64,000 nt of DNA, taken from contig OX104127.1 of assembly GCA_944470555.2 (NCBI GenBank), positions 138,836,786 to 138,900,785 on the forward strand, given 5' to 3'. The stretch is from Heterobilharzia americana (taxonomy: Eukaryota > Platyhelminthes > Trematoda > Strigeidida > Schistosomatidae). A program made the position numbers and the translations under genes. Positions 1-16,012 of this stretch are shown in pieces (the stretch's first letter is position 1; each line of letters begins with the position of its first letter). A model generated the notes under the pieces. It was not told where the DNA came from, did not search any database, and saw only the letters and a list, made by a program, of their open reading frames with translations.

Positions 1-104
1 TGCCGAACGGCTCTTGTTTATCCAAGCTAAGATAAAAGCTAGTTGTATTATAAAAAGGGATTGTCTGACACTAAAATTGGATAGATAAAATTGTAAGCAC
101 ATAC

Positions 105-251
105 CTGAGCTTGAGCACGATTCAGAGTGTCTATTAGAGTACTGACATGTCCTTGGCGAGAAGCAACATCGTCTAGGATGGTTAAAAATTCTTCACAAGA
201 AACCACTAAACCACGGACGGATTCATTCAAGCTATCATGAAGATGTACGGC
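105..251 (-). CDS. TLN: Talin exon 20, last in window (end of R9)
   Basis: Forty-nine codons, phase 0, donor gtatgt. SLNESVRGLVVSCEEFLTIL and GHVSTLIDTLNRAQ align with vertebrate ALEEAVQMMTEAVEDLTTTL and GGMVDSITQAINQ. The gene continues left of the window into R10. Confidence 0.92.
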
Positions 252-3200
252 CTAAAATATGAACAATGTAAGAAGTTAAAATCAACAAGAACTTCTATAT
301 TGTTTGAGGATGACTACTGTCGATAACAGATGATGGAATCAGATTAGCATAAAAATCACATTTGAAAAATACAATGTTACTCACTCTTGGATTGCCACCA
401 GAATCTTTAGCAACAGTAATCAGTTGACTAGCAGCCTCCAAAACAGTGGATGCATGATCCAAGTAAACCAACTGTGTACTAGGCAAAGGAGAACGTGATG
501 CAGCCGCTATGGAACCAGAAACTAGACCAGGAAGATAAGAATCCCATGCAAGTATAGTGCGACCAAGTTGTTCTGCTTCAGAGGAAGCTGCACGCCCTAC
601 AGCCGGTGCTGAATCCAATAAGGCACGAACACTCGTCGCTAGTTGCTGTTAATAAATGTACAAATAAGCTATGAATATAAGTATGAGATAATTATATGAT
701 TTTAGGTGACTATGCATAAATCTCGTTAGACAGGAGAATACATACATTGGAAAGAAGAAAAGTGCCACGTAATGAAGAGTCAGCTTTGTCTGATTACGAT
801 ACGTTATCGAAATGTGCATAATAGTCATTAATGCAGAAAGGTAACAAATCGAAAGTTGATGCCATCATTGACAAAGTAAATGTTACGATTAACTGGCAGA
901 GTGGAACACTACAAGTATGCCCCCATCATTAGTAAATATTCAAGTGAAGAAAAAAATATTTTCTTCCTTAACTCTGACTGATGATTGAGATAGGCAACAG
1001 AAGACTTGATTCGACAGTTAATGTGGTGAACGAAGTGCAAACATATTTACATATTTCTCATCCTCATAACATCTGGACAAAACAATCAGTGATTGAGATG
1101 TGATTGAGATGTAGTTGGTTAGTTACCAGTTGCATCGTGTTACCCAGTTTGTAGAGCAACAAACGGCTTGAAAATTGCCAGTTCGAATCTTATCATAACC
1201 AGAATTCCCGTTGAATTTTATACACAGATATTTCTTAATGATCAATCTTCTATTTCCCCTTTGTTTTCATTTATCTTTCACTATATGCAGTGATATACCT
1301 TCTTCTACGAAAGCTTAGAATTTACTGTATTGCCTATAAAAAGTTCCCATCTTGTAGAATTCTGTAAATCTTTCAGTCACTTTCTAAAATCTTATAAAAT
1401 TTCTTAATCTTGTAAGCCTAAGTATACTTCAATCCTGCGTTGGTAACTTGCTTACCATGTAACAAATGGTGCGTTAACATAGTGTCTAATAATAGATTGT
1501 TTTAAGCCATCTGTAACTATGGTGAAAAGTGCACAACCTAAAGAAATGAAGTTCATGAAGACAGAAATTTCTTTGCTAGAATGGCCTTTTCATAGTTGTA
1601 ATCAATAATGCACTTATTTCCGAGTTTCTCTATACGCGTATTTGACTAATAGTAGTTTATATGTTCTACGTAGTAAATAATACTGTCCAGAATATACATA
1701 ATTACTAGGTAATTGTTCTCACATTAGATTAGTTAGTAGCCAGTTTATAGAAGGAATGAATCAATAGCCTTAGGGATTCGCTACATAATATTGACAGTAA
1801 AACATACTCAACTAGTCAACTATTAAAGCTTATTTCTAACTTCTTTTTAAACACTGGATCTGTGTGATTCACTAGTCCAAGAATATTTATTCAGTGTGGT
1901 TCTACCAGTATTCATCACTCAATTTCTTCTGTTAAACAAAATTTCCATATTTCCTGTAATACACATTTGAAACAATTAATCAGATACTTTGTGAGTGCTA
2001 TGTCTCACTACCCCAGTGATGTTAAATTCTTCTCATTTATTCTTGTTAACATGGTGCATCACAAGTTTCGAATAAGAGGTGGCATTAATCCATAAAGTGA
2101 GTGGCTTATTAGTTACCCTTCGTGTATGTGTCTTTTTCTCTTTCCTTTCAATTATTTATTGTTCATTTTAATTATCGTTTGACTATCTGAAATAGCTGTA
2201 GTTTGGCAGACTAGTATTTATACTGGGTGATGATTGAAGGTGAGATGAAAATCTGAACCGCGGCCGGATTCGAACCAGCAACCACTGGATTTATTTCGAT
2301 ATCATCCATCTTTTCTTCATTTCCTCTGTTTGTACAGTTAGTAAAGTGTGACAAATTGAGCTGTTGCATTTTTATGCTGGTCTACTAATCTATCTGTCTA
2401 TCGTGTGATCATTAAAGGTCGAAAACTTGAAATGATTAATGGTGATTGATAGATAATACAATAAAAACAAGGTTTAATTAGGTGCTTGTTTAGTCCAATT
2501 CGATGAATATGCACAGCTGATACGTTGGAAGAAGAGACAAAAGTAATGTTAGAGATACTGGTTGAGAACAACTACCCACTGAAGTCTATAAGTCGGCATA
2601 AAGTGAACAGAAATATTGTCCTACTTTGTCTCTAAGAAAGATGTATTCACCAAGCTACGAATCACTGGTGATACAAATAGCCTCTTGTGCAACGGGTATC
2701 GGTTGTTGTTGGCTGTTACTCTTAATTTTCTGTTGCTAAATAAGGTCAAATTCCTCGACCTTTGTTGGCAGATGGGCTACTATGCAGAGGTCTCGATACT
2801 ACCGGATATTCAAGTTGTTGTATTCATCCTGGTGATCAGTAATGGGTATAGCAACAGGAATTTATAAATATCAAACAACAACAAATCTGAAAGTTTACAT
2901 AAAATATTTGTAAAGGATTTGTGTTCACTAAGAAAATAAGATGAGTAGAACTCAGATAATTAGGTCAAGGGTGCGAAGTGGAAAAAAACGTGTATGGATC
3001 GATAATGATGCGTAAAAAATGATGATTGTCAACAACACAAGTCTCTGTTACTGGAAGACGATTGATGGTGAAAATCTAGGCCGCGGTATGACGCGAACCG
3101 GCAACCTCTGGGTTTCCCGCCCGGTGCTCACAGGTAAGTTGATACAGCACCGCGCTGAAAATCCAGAGGTCGCTTGATTTGAGTCCTGCTGCTGCCCAGA

Positions 3201-6200
3201 TTTTCATTTCACCAATCATCCCACAGTATCAATATAGGTTTGCCAAACTACGGCTATCTTGGATAGTTAAAATGATAAACAAACGTTTTTACCACGATGC
3301 CATGACACAGAGTGGTAACTGATTCTTTCTGAACACATAAGTTCAGTATTATCGTTTGATGACTACCACTTCAGCGAAAGGTAACAAGAAATAGGATTCA
3401 TCTGTTTATTAATTCTTTTGAACAAGTTTTGAGTATCGACTTGATGTTCTGTATCAATAAGGTGACGAGCAATAGAGCTGTTGGTAACTTTCCAACCTCT
3501 TAGTGGTATTTCATGTTAACTGGGCTAACTGTACAGCGAAGAAGATAAATGAGGAATTCTAAACAAGCATAATTTACTGTTAAACAGTCAAGCTATCGAT
3601 TGCAAATTTGAGTTGGTAAGCTTATTCCTTTAGATTAGAATGGAATAGTGATTAACAATCAAGATGATTCAGAAATTTACAGTCAACTTTTGAGATTCCG
3701 CAAAAACTGAAGAGCGACCTTGGATGACAGTCGCGCTATATCGCGAGTTGGGAACTGTGGACCGTTGAATTCCGACCCAGTGGCTGAATGGTTAACGCGT
3801 TCACCGTGGAGCTTGAAGGTATTCACTTCGATTCATAGCCGGGTCATGGGTACGTACTGATGAGTCCCATACTAGGGAAAAAAGATCTGTTCAGCGCTCC
3901 CAACTCTTCAATGGTTCTCCAACTGATGTCAGTGTGCAATCAGTATTACCCTAAAAATCCCAATCAACCTCGAAATACATTCTAAAATAAGTGTGAAAGA
4001 AAGAATGCAAACCGACTGCTTAAACTGACTAGTAGTGAAATTCGGGAGGTGCGTTCCGTCCTGTTTGGGACTCGTCAGCCGCATGTCTGCACGCCAGTGA
4101 GTGATGTTCCCGCTGGGGCTCGAACCCCGTACCCATCGCTTAAAACGTCAAAGCGTGTAATACATTTCGAGTGGATATAGCGTATGCACGCCTAACTGAC
4201 AGCCAACTCATACTCAAGAGCCAGCGACTTCAACCCGGGACGAACAGAGAAGACTGAAGCTGGATGGGCAAGTTTATTCCTCCGAGAATAATAATTAATT
4301 GGCCAAAACATATGAGATAAGACCTTGTCCGCAAATTGACGTATTAACATAGTAAAAGTAAGCATTAATCAATCAGCTAACTATATTGTAAATGGGGGCA
4401 GAAGATGAACTACTACTAGTAGAGTGTCGGACCGAAAACCTGGTGGTTGCTGGTTCGAATCCGGTAGTGGCCCTAATTATTTCACCTTCAATCATCACCC
4501 AGTATAAATACTAGTCATGTTGTTAAAATTGGCGTGAAAACGACAATGTTAGAAAAAATGTTCAGAGCGATAACAATGTTTTATGCAAACTGGGGCCTTA
4601 CAACAAAGCGTTATCCATATGTTTTTATTGGACGAGTAATTTTTTTTACTTGGCAATACAAAGGAAATATTGATTAGTGCATTCAAATAAATACCCAGAA
4701 GGATATAAGAATTGTAAAGAGATTAAAACAGATAGAGTATATTAGATTATATCAATTATTAAAACCTACTCTTTGAAAGCCTTCTTCATTCAATTCACGT
4801 CTTGGTGGCAGTCGATTCTCCATGCTAGCAATACGTGCATCTTGTAATTCATGGAGTAACTTTCTGATATTATTAGAAACGCGCTGACATTCACGTTGGC
4901 CAGGAGCATTTTCACTGTAAACAACACAAACCTATATCTTTAGTCCGTTAAAAGGTAATTACGAAACGTTTCCAGTTCTATAGTAGGTAGGATATACAAG
5001 AGAAGTGAGTGAATAAAGAGTCTGATATAAAAATGATCATCGCATTTGACTATCAAACATGTAGCGATTATGGTTCAGATGTTAGGCTGTTTATTCCAAT
5101 CTTGACAAACAGAGAGTAAATATCATCAGCTTTTAGCCCCACAAATGTTATTCATAATCTGTTAAGTCATCATGCACAAGTTTACTGGGAATGATTCAAT
5201 GGAGGTCGAGAGAAACATACAGGTAGAACTTGTAAGCTGGGGATACAGTCTAATTGCATATTAGGTTTTTTAAAATATTAAATTAAACAGTGAAACATTA
5301 CTGTTTACTGGATACCAAACTTGAGACTCACTGTTTTCATAGTTTCACTTCAGTACGTCTCTTTATGCTAAGGATATTAAACTATTTCAGCAAAACGATA
5401 AGAAGGTGTGATCTATATGATGAAAAGTGCGATGTACTAGCGCAATACATTTACAATAATCTGGTCACCACTTCAATTCTCAGTCGAATGAATGAAGCTC
5501 AGAGTAGTGTATCCTTAACATATGAAACAGAAAAAGGTGACAACTTACGATTATTAGACACTCTCATTACTCGTCGGCAAGATGGGTTACTAAAACAATC
5601 CATCTATAGGAAATCTACATGGATAGGACAGTACCTAAATTATCATAGATTTTATCCACATCAGTATAAACCGGTATCGGTCGAGTGTTTGCTCAGCTGG
5701 ATTCACAAAATATGCACAAATATCACTTTAGAGGAGGGAAAGTAAACGCTCATCAAAGTAGCATTAGACAATGATTATCCCCTGGTAATTTATTAATCAG
5801 TCAGTTCCAAAGGAAGATGTGTGTATCATGCCACCGTGTATAGGTAATTCACAGAGCTAGACAACCAAACAAAGACTTAAGGCAGTAAAGGTCAGTATCA
5901 TAGAGAAAACGAAACTTATGTACTCTTGTAAACTCTCTCATCATTTGAACGATGCGGTCACATCCAAGTACACGTAAACACACATATATGGAGAGGATCC
6001 GTCAATGTATTCAAGTAAGGGTCACAAAGCAAATTCTAAAATGGCTGCAACAAGAAATAAAATCGAATGATCGTAGTGACCCACCAGGGCAATAGATGCC
6101 CAACTTCTTCTATAAGTAAACATATGACTGAAACGGGTCACAAGGTTGATTTGTATGCATCTTTCCAACCCACTTAAAAAATCAACTAGGGACATATACA

Positions 6201-9200
6201 AAAGTTTGTTAAAGCTCTAGCTATATGGAAGTTTCGACCACTTTTGCGTATTCAGAAACAGTTTGTTGTTACATAAAACCTGTAGTGACAACTTAGCCTT
6301 AATACTTTTTTGCTTCCTGTCTAAACTAAAAATTTCACCCTTTATCATGCCGATTATTTTTAAACCCCTTTATCATTTGTTATAACTCATATGTCTGACA
6401 AGTAAGCGTGTATGACCAGACAGTTCGAAATGTTTTGCGCTAATGCAACACGCGTTTCCAACAAACTAAATCCTTTGGTTAATAATAGATAGGGGCTAGT
6501 AGTGGAATCAAGGATACGCGTTTCGTCCTATTTGGGACTCATCCTAAAATTGGAAATTACAGTAATATAGAGGCATCCGTACAGGAATCTATATGATAAC
6601 AGTGGCCGATCAATTCGGTCTAATCAACGACGGGACAATACAAATAACAACATAAGTCTTTCGATTGTTTTGCCGAAGTTCATAAAATTGACTGTTTCTA
6701 GTTAAACTATTTCAGGTATCCAGCCATTCCTACTGGATGCGGTCGATATTGACAACCTTACCCTCTACCATATCACTAAGAAAAGGAAAGGATTAAGACT
6801 ATAAAAGTTAGGCGTCAAAATTGTGCAGTTACTTTGATATGCTTCAGAACAATAAATTATGTCTGAAACACTAATTATCCAGTGAATAATACTATCTGTG
6901 TGTGACATATTTAACAAACTAATAAACACGAAGTAAAAAAAAGCCAAAGAAAGAGAATTTATAATTGCATATATATGTTGATAGTCACGGTTAGTATTCA
7001 TTTGCCAACTTGAATCATCTGTGGCGCTGACTAGTGAGATATCCGACTACTTGTCATAAGACGAGTAAACTAGGCTGCAGTCTGTTCTATCCTGTTATAT
7101 GTTTGTGGGACATGACCGTTGAAAGTAAAAGATATGACGTGGTTATAATGTTTTCACCACAGCTGTCTTCGCGGCATGGCTCGCATTCGGTGAAATCATC
7201 GTGTGAACATCGTTGAGGTCAGGCGAAGGGTACTAGGCAAGACAGATAAGTTGATTATTGAGGTTGTGAACCTGAGTCGACAGAGATGCATTGGACATGT
7301 ACTGTGCATACCGATCCACCGCCTACTTCGACGTACCATGTTCTTAGGGAAAGTTGGATTAAGTCAGAATAGTGTTCAGAGTGAACAGATGAGGATGTCC
7401 TACCAGTCTATGAGGTCTCTTACTGTTGTTCTGAGCCATGTAAGGACGGATAGACTGCCTAGCTGAGGTCCCCGAGACAAATGGAATCAGTGGTTGAGAA
7501 CTGACTCTTCCTGATTTAGCTGAAAATCGGTTACAATGGCGCAAATGTACCCACTTTTTGGCATCTAAGGCTTGATTATTTGTACTAACCTTTATCTTCA
7601 GAATGTTTATTCTCTCATCCAACGTTGCCTCTTCTAGTATGCTTTTACCATCAACCTGTCCTTTGTGTACTATTGTGAAGTGTTGCAACTTGAAGTGATG
7701 TACTTGTGTGCGAGTTTCAGCGTTGGTTTTATCAGTGTCAATCAGTCAGTTATTTTTCTAATTTAAACTATTTACAGGCCATAGTAATATTCAATAGTCT
7801 TATGATTATAAAACCTGTTTAGTAGAAGATGTATATTACGTTCTAATTGAACGTTGGATGACTGGAGTTACTACGGATTTTTATTTTATTTGGCGGAAGG
7901 GAACAACATCAGTAACACACAATCATCTTTCTTTGTGATGTATGTAAATGGTTGCATAAATCTACCAAGCTAAGTTTTTTTCTATCTTACAGCAGTCTTT
8001 AAATCTGCATATTTTATCAATATTTCAAAAGCAGGTTAAAGAACTTGAAGCATTTAACTAATATCAACTACAAACTTTTTTCCACTTGTGAAACGAATGA
8101 CTTCTGAATGGTGTGTCGAAGAGGCTACACTGCCTACCGAAAACCAATCTCTTTGGAATTTTACGCATAATATAAAGATCATCTCCCCAATAAACAGAAA
8201 TAGGAATGACTAAAATGCATTTCATGCACCTCATACTTCAGCTGATTTAAAGACATTAAGATAGTAGATCGTTTGTGAAGTGAAAAAGACAATAAAACAA
8301 AAGAGCACAATGGACTTCGATGAGTGAAAAATATTTTCAACTAGGAATTGATGCACTTACCGCATAGCAGTGGCTAATACTTTAATACTATTAGAAAGAT
8401 CTTTACTAGCCGTTGAAAAGGCAATAAAACTATTCTCTGATGATCCCATTCTCGATGTGGTTACCAAATTTTGAGCGGCGCGTAACACAGTCTGTGTGGC
8501 ATTCAAACTTTCAAGACCAGCAACACAGACCGGACGTTGAGCCTATTTATCAAAGAAAAAAAGCTATTAGGGTTAATATGCAACAGCAACTTTATTTTTG
8601 TAGACTATTTTGGAAAGTAGAAACAATAGCTAAGATATATGTCAATAATTTCTTCATCAAACCTCACTGAGATCGAATTCTAAACTATCAAACTTAGCAG
8701 TTCAATGCAGATGCAACGCGCAATAGGCGATTAGTCACATTCAATCCATTGTACAAGTCGAAGTACATTTGACATTTGATCCCAGGACCCATTGTTAGGG
8801 TGTAAGCCAATGGAGTAATACTTCTAGGCATGATCTAATAAAGTTTCGTAAACCATTCAGTGAATGAAGACCAACATCTAATACCGACTATGAATGGCAT
8901 GTATTCATTTTACTTTCAGCTGACAGTCTTGGTATTTGTTTAGTTTGAAGACAGTTCTTTTGAGTGAAAACTAGAAAACACTGGGGCAATTAGATTAATT
9001 TTAGTTCGAAACCGAAGGGGAAATCAATTATTATTATTATTTGTCCCTTGGGTTCCTAGTGGAACATAGGGCTTCAGTAGCACGTCTCCGGTGCACTCTG
9101 TTCTCAAAATCAAATATACTTAGCAGTAACATTTCAGGGCCAATTCACTATACTTATGAATTGACTGGTGCTCATTGGTGACTAGCTTCGAGAGGTATTC

Positions 9201-12200
9201 CCAAGGTCCCAATGAGAAGTCGTAACTGGTGGAGTCAAAGCCTGATGATCGTGAGGAAAGTTACTCAACGATGACATTGGGTGGTGGTTGCGCTATGTCG
9301 TGAGCTAACAGAAGTTGGAAATATGGACCATTGGATTCTAACCCAGTAGCTCAATGGTAACGCACTGGCCGCGGAATCTGGAGGTCGCGTGTTCGATCTC
9401 TGGCGGGGTCGTGGGTACGCACTGCTGAGGAGTCCCATACTGGAACGGAACAGCTGTCCAGTGCTCCCAGGTTTCCTTTGTTCCTCCAACTCATGTCAGC
9501 CTACGATGAATAACAACTTGGAATTGACTAAAGGCTGAAGATCACTGATCATTGACTTTGGACAAAATAGCTAGTTTTGAACAGATGGCGAAACCTAAAT
9601 GCCATGGAGTTTTCTGTAGACGAGTCGCAAGACAATGTCATATCAAACTGGAAGGAAACAATCTTAAATTGATCTTTCATTCTTAGTTGTTTTTATTTCC
9701 AAATACAGTCGAGTAGAGAAAAATAACATCTAAGAAATTGTTACTATTTCTAGGAGTACTTAAAAAATACCTTTAAGCATAATGTTCACCCAAAAAACGT
9801 TGTCATTTTCAGCTTTAACTACGATAAAAGCAATTACACAACCCTATAACATATGCGTTACAGACATCCTAGAGATAGTATGCAATCATTTTCAAAGGTT
9901 GATATAAATCTTGTAGTTGAGAATCATGTCTTAGTTGAGAAAGGATGATAAATGCATGGTCATGAATTTTAACTCTTGGTACTCAGTGAGACCTGAACGA
10001 AATTCGCCTCCCATGTTGTCACATTTAGGATTTACATCCTTTAGTAGTAAAGCCAAATGCGGAATTTTTCATGGTATTAACTGATTTTCGCAGTATGAAT
10101 ATGAACCAAACTGACTAGTTATTGTGTCGATGTTACAAGGTGCGATAATAATAATGATAATATTAATAACAACCAAGAAATCAATTCAACATTCGGCTAT
10201 TTTTACCAGCCTCTCTAGGACTCAGAATAGAATAAGAGAAGATCTCCTTGAAAAAGACCCTTAGAGATCTTTTAAACTTATGTTGGTGATGTTGCCTGGA
10301 GGGATAATGGAATCTCTACAATTAAACCACCACATTCAAAGAATGTACCACACCAGCATCAATGAAAGTTTTAAAATAAAAGAATTACTTCTTTAGTTGC
10401 ATTGGTAAGTTGTTTGTGTGAGATTATTAGATCAGAAAATTGTGGTTCAGTTGTTATGAGCTTTACCAAGTTGGCCACATTAGCACTGACACCTTGTGCA
10501 TTCGCCCATGTCTGCTGACGATTACATTCAGACCATTCACCGTTGACATCGGTAGCCACAGTGCTACCTCGATGTTGAATAAGCGATGTAATTGATTGCA
10601 TAGTCTGTTTAGTTAGATTGTTTAGACGTTGCCGAGCGTCTATATTAGTAGTTTGATTTGAGACTTGACTGCAAGCTTCACATAGAATTTTGGCGCTACG
10701 CGCCATTTCAGTTGATAAAGCAATCACCTAATCGTAAAAGAGTGGAAATTGTAACGGGGTGTTAAAATAATAATAATAATAAGCATAAGTGCAGAAACAG
10801 AATGAGAAAGATGCAGAAATTTAAAAACGGAGGTAGCGAAGTACTAACATGATGACAAGAAAAGGAGCCTTCGAACCTAGTTAATGAAAGTATGGCTTCG
10901 AAGTCGATAGTACACATTTTAGCTTAAATTTAAAGTAACCAGATCAGTGATCAACAGTTCGGATAACAACCATCCAAACGTCTTACATGGCACGTGCTTT
11001 TAGCGAATCTAAATTATCTCAAGTTTTCGTACCACTCCATCTAACATAAGAAAAGAAGAAATGATTATAACACTGCACTTGATCTCCAGACAGACAGATG
11101 AAATCAACATGGAACCTAGCACAGAAATTTATCAGCTCAAGTTGAAATACTTCACAATAGTATAAAAAGGATAGGTGGATACAGAAAGGGCGATGTCAAC
11201 GTAGAAAACGTTGTGTGAAATAATAAGCAATTTGATGTTAAAGGTCAGTGCAAATATTCAAGTCTTACAAAACGTCAAGGAGTGAATAAATCTGCACCAC
11301 CATCACACATATTCAACAATGTCACCAAGAGTCAGTCCTCAACCACTGACTCCTTTCGTCTCAGGCACCCTAACCAGATAGTCTGCATCTCCAACAGTCA
11401 GCGACTTAATGAACTGGCACAACGTCCTCGTCTGAATACCCTAAACACTCTGTCAACCTTATCCAACTTCCCCTAAGAACATGGCATGTCGAGGTAGGCG
11501 GTGGATCGGTATGCACAGTACATGTCCAATGCATCTCTGTCGACTCAGGTTCACAACCTCAATAATCAACTTGTCTGTCTTGCCTAATACCGTTCGCCTG
11601 ACCTTAACAATGTTAACACGATGATCCCATCGAATGCAAGCATTGCTACGAAGACACATGTGATCGAAACCTTGCAACTGCTTCATGTCTAAACGCGTTC
11701 AGAAGACCCTGCATTTTATCAGCTTACACAATATCTTGCGCGTACAACAAGTCGACCAGATGACCTCCAAGGAGCAGATCAATTTCTGAGAAGTCAAAAG
11801 TAACTAAGGTTATGTCCTTTAGTACATGTATAACATAGTTAAATAGGGACAGTGACACCGTTTCCGTGCCGAGCACCACTAGTTGTCATCAACTCTGACC
11901 AGTATATAGCTTTGTCTAAGTTTCTGTACTTCTTCGTTACTAATTTCCCTGTCATAATCCACCACCACACCTAATGGTCAACAGAGTTGGATACCACCTT
12001 CATGTCAAGAAATATGGCAAATGTCAGCCACTAGCCGTAGGTATGCCCGTATTCCAGGACCTATCGAAGGGTGAAAATATGACTGATACACTCATGTCTA
12101 GGTCTGAAACCTCCATGGTTTTCTGGAGTTTGCTGTTTTCCAGCTCCAGTATGGAGCCGGATACTTAGTTACTCGAGGATTTTGGACATAGTATTAGACA

Positions 12201-15200
12201 AACCAATTCCTCTATGGTTGTAACAGGAAGACTTCTTTCTGTTTTTATAGACTCGGATGACTAGGCAAGTAGACCAGTCTGACGGAACTACCTCTGATTA
12301 GCATACCTAATACCTGCATCAACCTTATCAAGACATGGTGGCAAATCGTTGAGCCCAGCAGCTTTGCACCGTTTCGAGTTCGATACAGCCTTCTCAACTT
12401 CAAGGAGAATTGGAGGACCGATATCTACGTCCCATTTATGTTTGCACTGGATGCTGCAGAAACTGAAGCGTTGCTGAGGACTAGTTGGACTGTGCTTCAA
12501 AGTGTTCTGCTCAACGTTCTAGCCACCAGCCGTAGCAGGTTATCACCATCCCATTGTTTTCAATGATGATTTCACTAACCACCGTTTTTTTCTCATCGAA
12601 ATCCTTAATAAGCCTGAATAGTTGCCAGGTATTACCTATCCTTGATGCCTTCGTCATCTCCCACGCTCTCGCCATCCACCACTGTTTGCTATTAGTATGA
12701 AGACTCTTGGTCAATAGATGTTTACGTTGCTTTCGCTCTTCATCGTGTTCAGAGACAGCCAGCTGGAATCAGTCTTCTTGCATCAAACAGTTCGGATAAC
12801 GTTGAGGAAATCCAATGGTGTTTGATAACCTTCGGGTGTAGGTTACCAAAGGCCCCCACAACTGTTTCTACAACAGACTTAATATCACATCAAATTTCCT
12901 CAGGATGAGCATTGCTCTTACGTTCTGGTAAATGCTTAGCTAACTCCTCCATAAATACGTATTTGGGGTCCTCATCTTCCAACTGACCATAAATAGGCTT
13001 CACTATAAGCTGTTTCCTGCCACAAGTAAAGCGCAGATATAAACAAGACTATGCTAACGCGTGATCGGAGTCCAAACTGGTACTCCAGAAAGAGCGGCAA
13101 TAATTCTCCAACGATTCTCTTCAACGGTGGCTTATAACAATAAAATCTACTTCTATCCGTTGTTCGTTTGATACCGCGTGAGATAGTGTTTCTCCTTATG
13201 CTTAAGGTTAGTGCTTACCAGAAACAAGTGATTGTTGGAACAAAATTGCAACAAACAATCGCCGTTGTCGGTTCCGTAAATACCTCCAAGAGGCGTTTCC
13301 GGTTGGCTGAATTTCCCTACTTCAGCGTTAAAACCAGTCACCTACCACTATGGTATTTGAACGTTTGACTTTCAGTAGCAATATTGCAGCTGATGATAGA
13401 ATTCAATCTTTGCATCATCCAAACTACAGTCAGTGAGTACGTAAGTGGGTGAAGATTACGAATCAGCGTCGATTGGTTTCACGATCCTTCCTGGTCCTAC
13501 ACTGGATCCCGACCCAGTGGCTCGATGGCAGGTAATGTGCTAGCCACGGACCCTGAAGGTCACGGGTTCGTAACCTGGCGGGGTCGTAAGTGCGCAATCC
13601 TCAACAGTCCCATAACGGGACGAAATAGCTGTCCAGTGCCCCTAGGTTCCCAATGTGAGTAAACCCATTTGCGGCTAGGAAGAGCGCTCTACAAATAAAT
13701 CCTGGGTCTCTGCGACCTCCCCACGACTTGAAGCACATCGGACCATTCCGGCAGATAGCAAGTACAATGGTTCGTATCTCTTACACGAAAGGTTACACAA
13801 CGCTTACACAGGGACCGTAAGGCTTGGTGGTCAGAACGCGCAAGTGAAATGGAAGCAGCACCTGCACCTGGCAATAGTCGGAAGCTGTTCCAACTCATCC
13901 CAGCTACCGGCAGCAAGAAGCCTTCTGTCAGTGAGACAGTCTGTGAGGTAGATGGTACGCCGATTAACAATCTTCAAAGAATATAAACATCTAGGCCATA
14001 GTTGTTTTCCATCTCCTAAACAAGTTAGGATTATATTAAAACTTAATTATACAATAATAACCATCAAAGACGCCTTAAACGCTGGGCGGAGCACTTCGAA
14101 AAACAGTTTAGTTGGCTCAAGGCTCCAGAATTGTCAGCACCAATGTATCGTGTTCCGTGGTCAGTTAACATTGACCTACCTAACGAAGTGGAATTCCATG
14201 GGGAACTACTCCAAGTTTTGAAACGCCACAAAGCACCTGGCCCAAACAACCTACAGCTGGCTCATTTTAAGGACTGAAAAAAGACTATAGTCAGGGAACT
14301 GACTAGATTCTTTGAGAAGGTATGGCAGACTAAGAGTGTTCCATCACTCTGCAATGAAGCCATCATTGTGCCCATCTTTAAAAACGGTCTACGTAATGCA
14401 TGTGAAAATCATCAGGGTACTAGTCTGCTACCAATCGCATCGAAAATATTGGCTCCTACCATAACTTCCCAGACTTTGCAAAACATGTGAGAAAATGATT
14501 CACGAGGAACAGGCCGGACTTCGTTCAGGTCGTAGATGCATTGACCACGTGTTTACCTTCCACTAGATGTTTAAACATCGCCACACGTATTGCAGGCCAA
14601 CAGTCGTTGTGTTTCTTCACATTAAGGCTGCCTCCGATTCGCTGTACTCTGCAACTTTCTGTTACAGAAGAGCCTGTCTCAGAAATTTATCAACATCTTA
14701 GAAGCCTTGTATTATTACAACTCAGGTAGAGTGACGGCAAGCAATCGTCTCTATCCACTGTTCCCAACCAGCAGTGGGGTTAGGCAGACTTGCCCGATTT
14801 CTCATTCCTCTTTAACTTTGCCATCGACGACATTCTTTCAACAGCTCTGAACGAGCTGCATGATGGTGGTGTGGGTCTATTAACCTGAAGACGGCTATTC
14901 CACCTTGAATATAAGGACGATATCGACATACACGACGATAACACATAGGATACTCAAATCACATTCAGTCAGTTGGCGAGTAGTGTCCGTAAGTATGCTA
15001 TGTGTTTTTCACCATTGAAGTACAAAGTTCTTTTGCAAGTTTGACAGGACCCCGTATCTGCCCTCACCCTTGATGGTGAGCTGTTGGAAGTAGTCGGAAT
15101 GTTCATGTATCTGGATAGTTGTGTGAGTGCTGGTGGAGGTGTGAGTGATGAAATTTCTAACCGTATATCGAAAGCCAGAGTGACATAAATTAATATGAGC

Positions 15201-15955
15201 CACCTTCGATGCCCTCGTGACGCTAGTCTGACTGTAAAAGGTCAGGCTTATAACGCTTCGGTACGAGCAGTTCTGATCTACACTTGTAAAACCTGGCCTC
15301 TGAGCTGAGGATATGCGACGACTCCGTGTGTTTGATCATCGTTTTCTTCCTAGGATTGCTCGTATTCAGTGATAACACCATGTAAGTGATTCTGAGGCAC
15401 GACAGTGTGTGTTTGGGCATGATAGAAATCGTCATTCACTAAGTGAAGCCATCTTGAAACACTGGGTTACGTGGTTTGGACATATGTAATGCATGTCTTC
15501 CCAACGGCTTCCATACAATTCATTTTTTGCTAGCCCTGGACCTGAGACTGGATGGAAGAAGCAGAGGGGTGGTCAATGTACGAAGTGGTGCCGTGGGATG
15601 AGGGATAGTTGTATCAGGTTAGCATCTATTGGTGCATCATGACTCTCTAAGTGAGGTCCAAGAGGTCACACAACTCAGTGGCTTGAGACGTTATCATATA
15701 TGGCTTAGAATCGAAACCAGTGGCGGTCATGCTGTAGCTTCCTCCTATCTTCTGCTGTTGAAAAGTAATGGATGTTTTGTTTTGAATGAGTCTTATCGGA
15801 CTGCCTCTTCAATCCTTCCATTTTTATTGTATTTTTCGTTTTTCTTTATCCATTTCCCGTCGCCTATGTCTTCAGAGTGTTACTATACTACTTTGTGTGG
15901 CAAATTTCCTGGTGCTTGCGCTGTACCATTTTTGTGTTCTAATAATAATAATAAC

Positions 15956-16012
<57 letters not shown>

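Noticed and set aside
8440..8670. Plus-strand open frame of 76 codons
   Set aside because: It is the shadow of talin exon 17 on the opposite strand.
9341..9411. True tRNA gene
   Set aside because: Box A and B are present, but the cloverleaf is imperfect and the sequence recurs as a SINE head in many copies.
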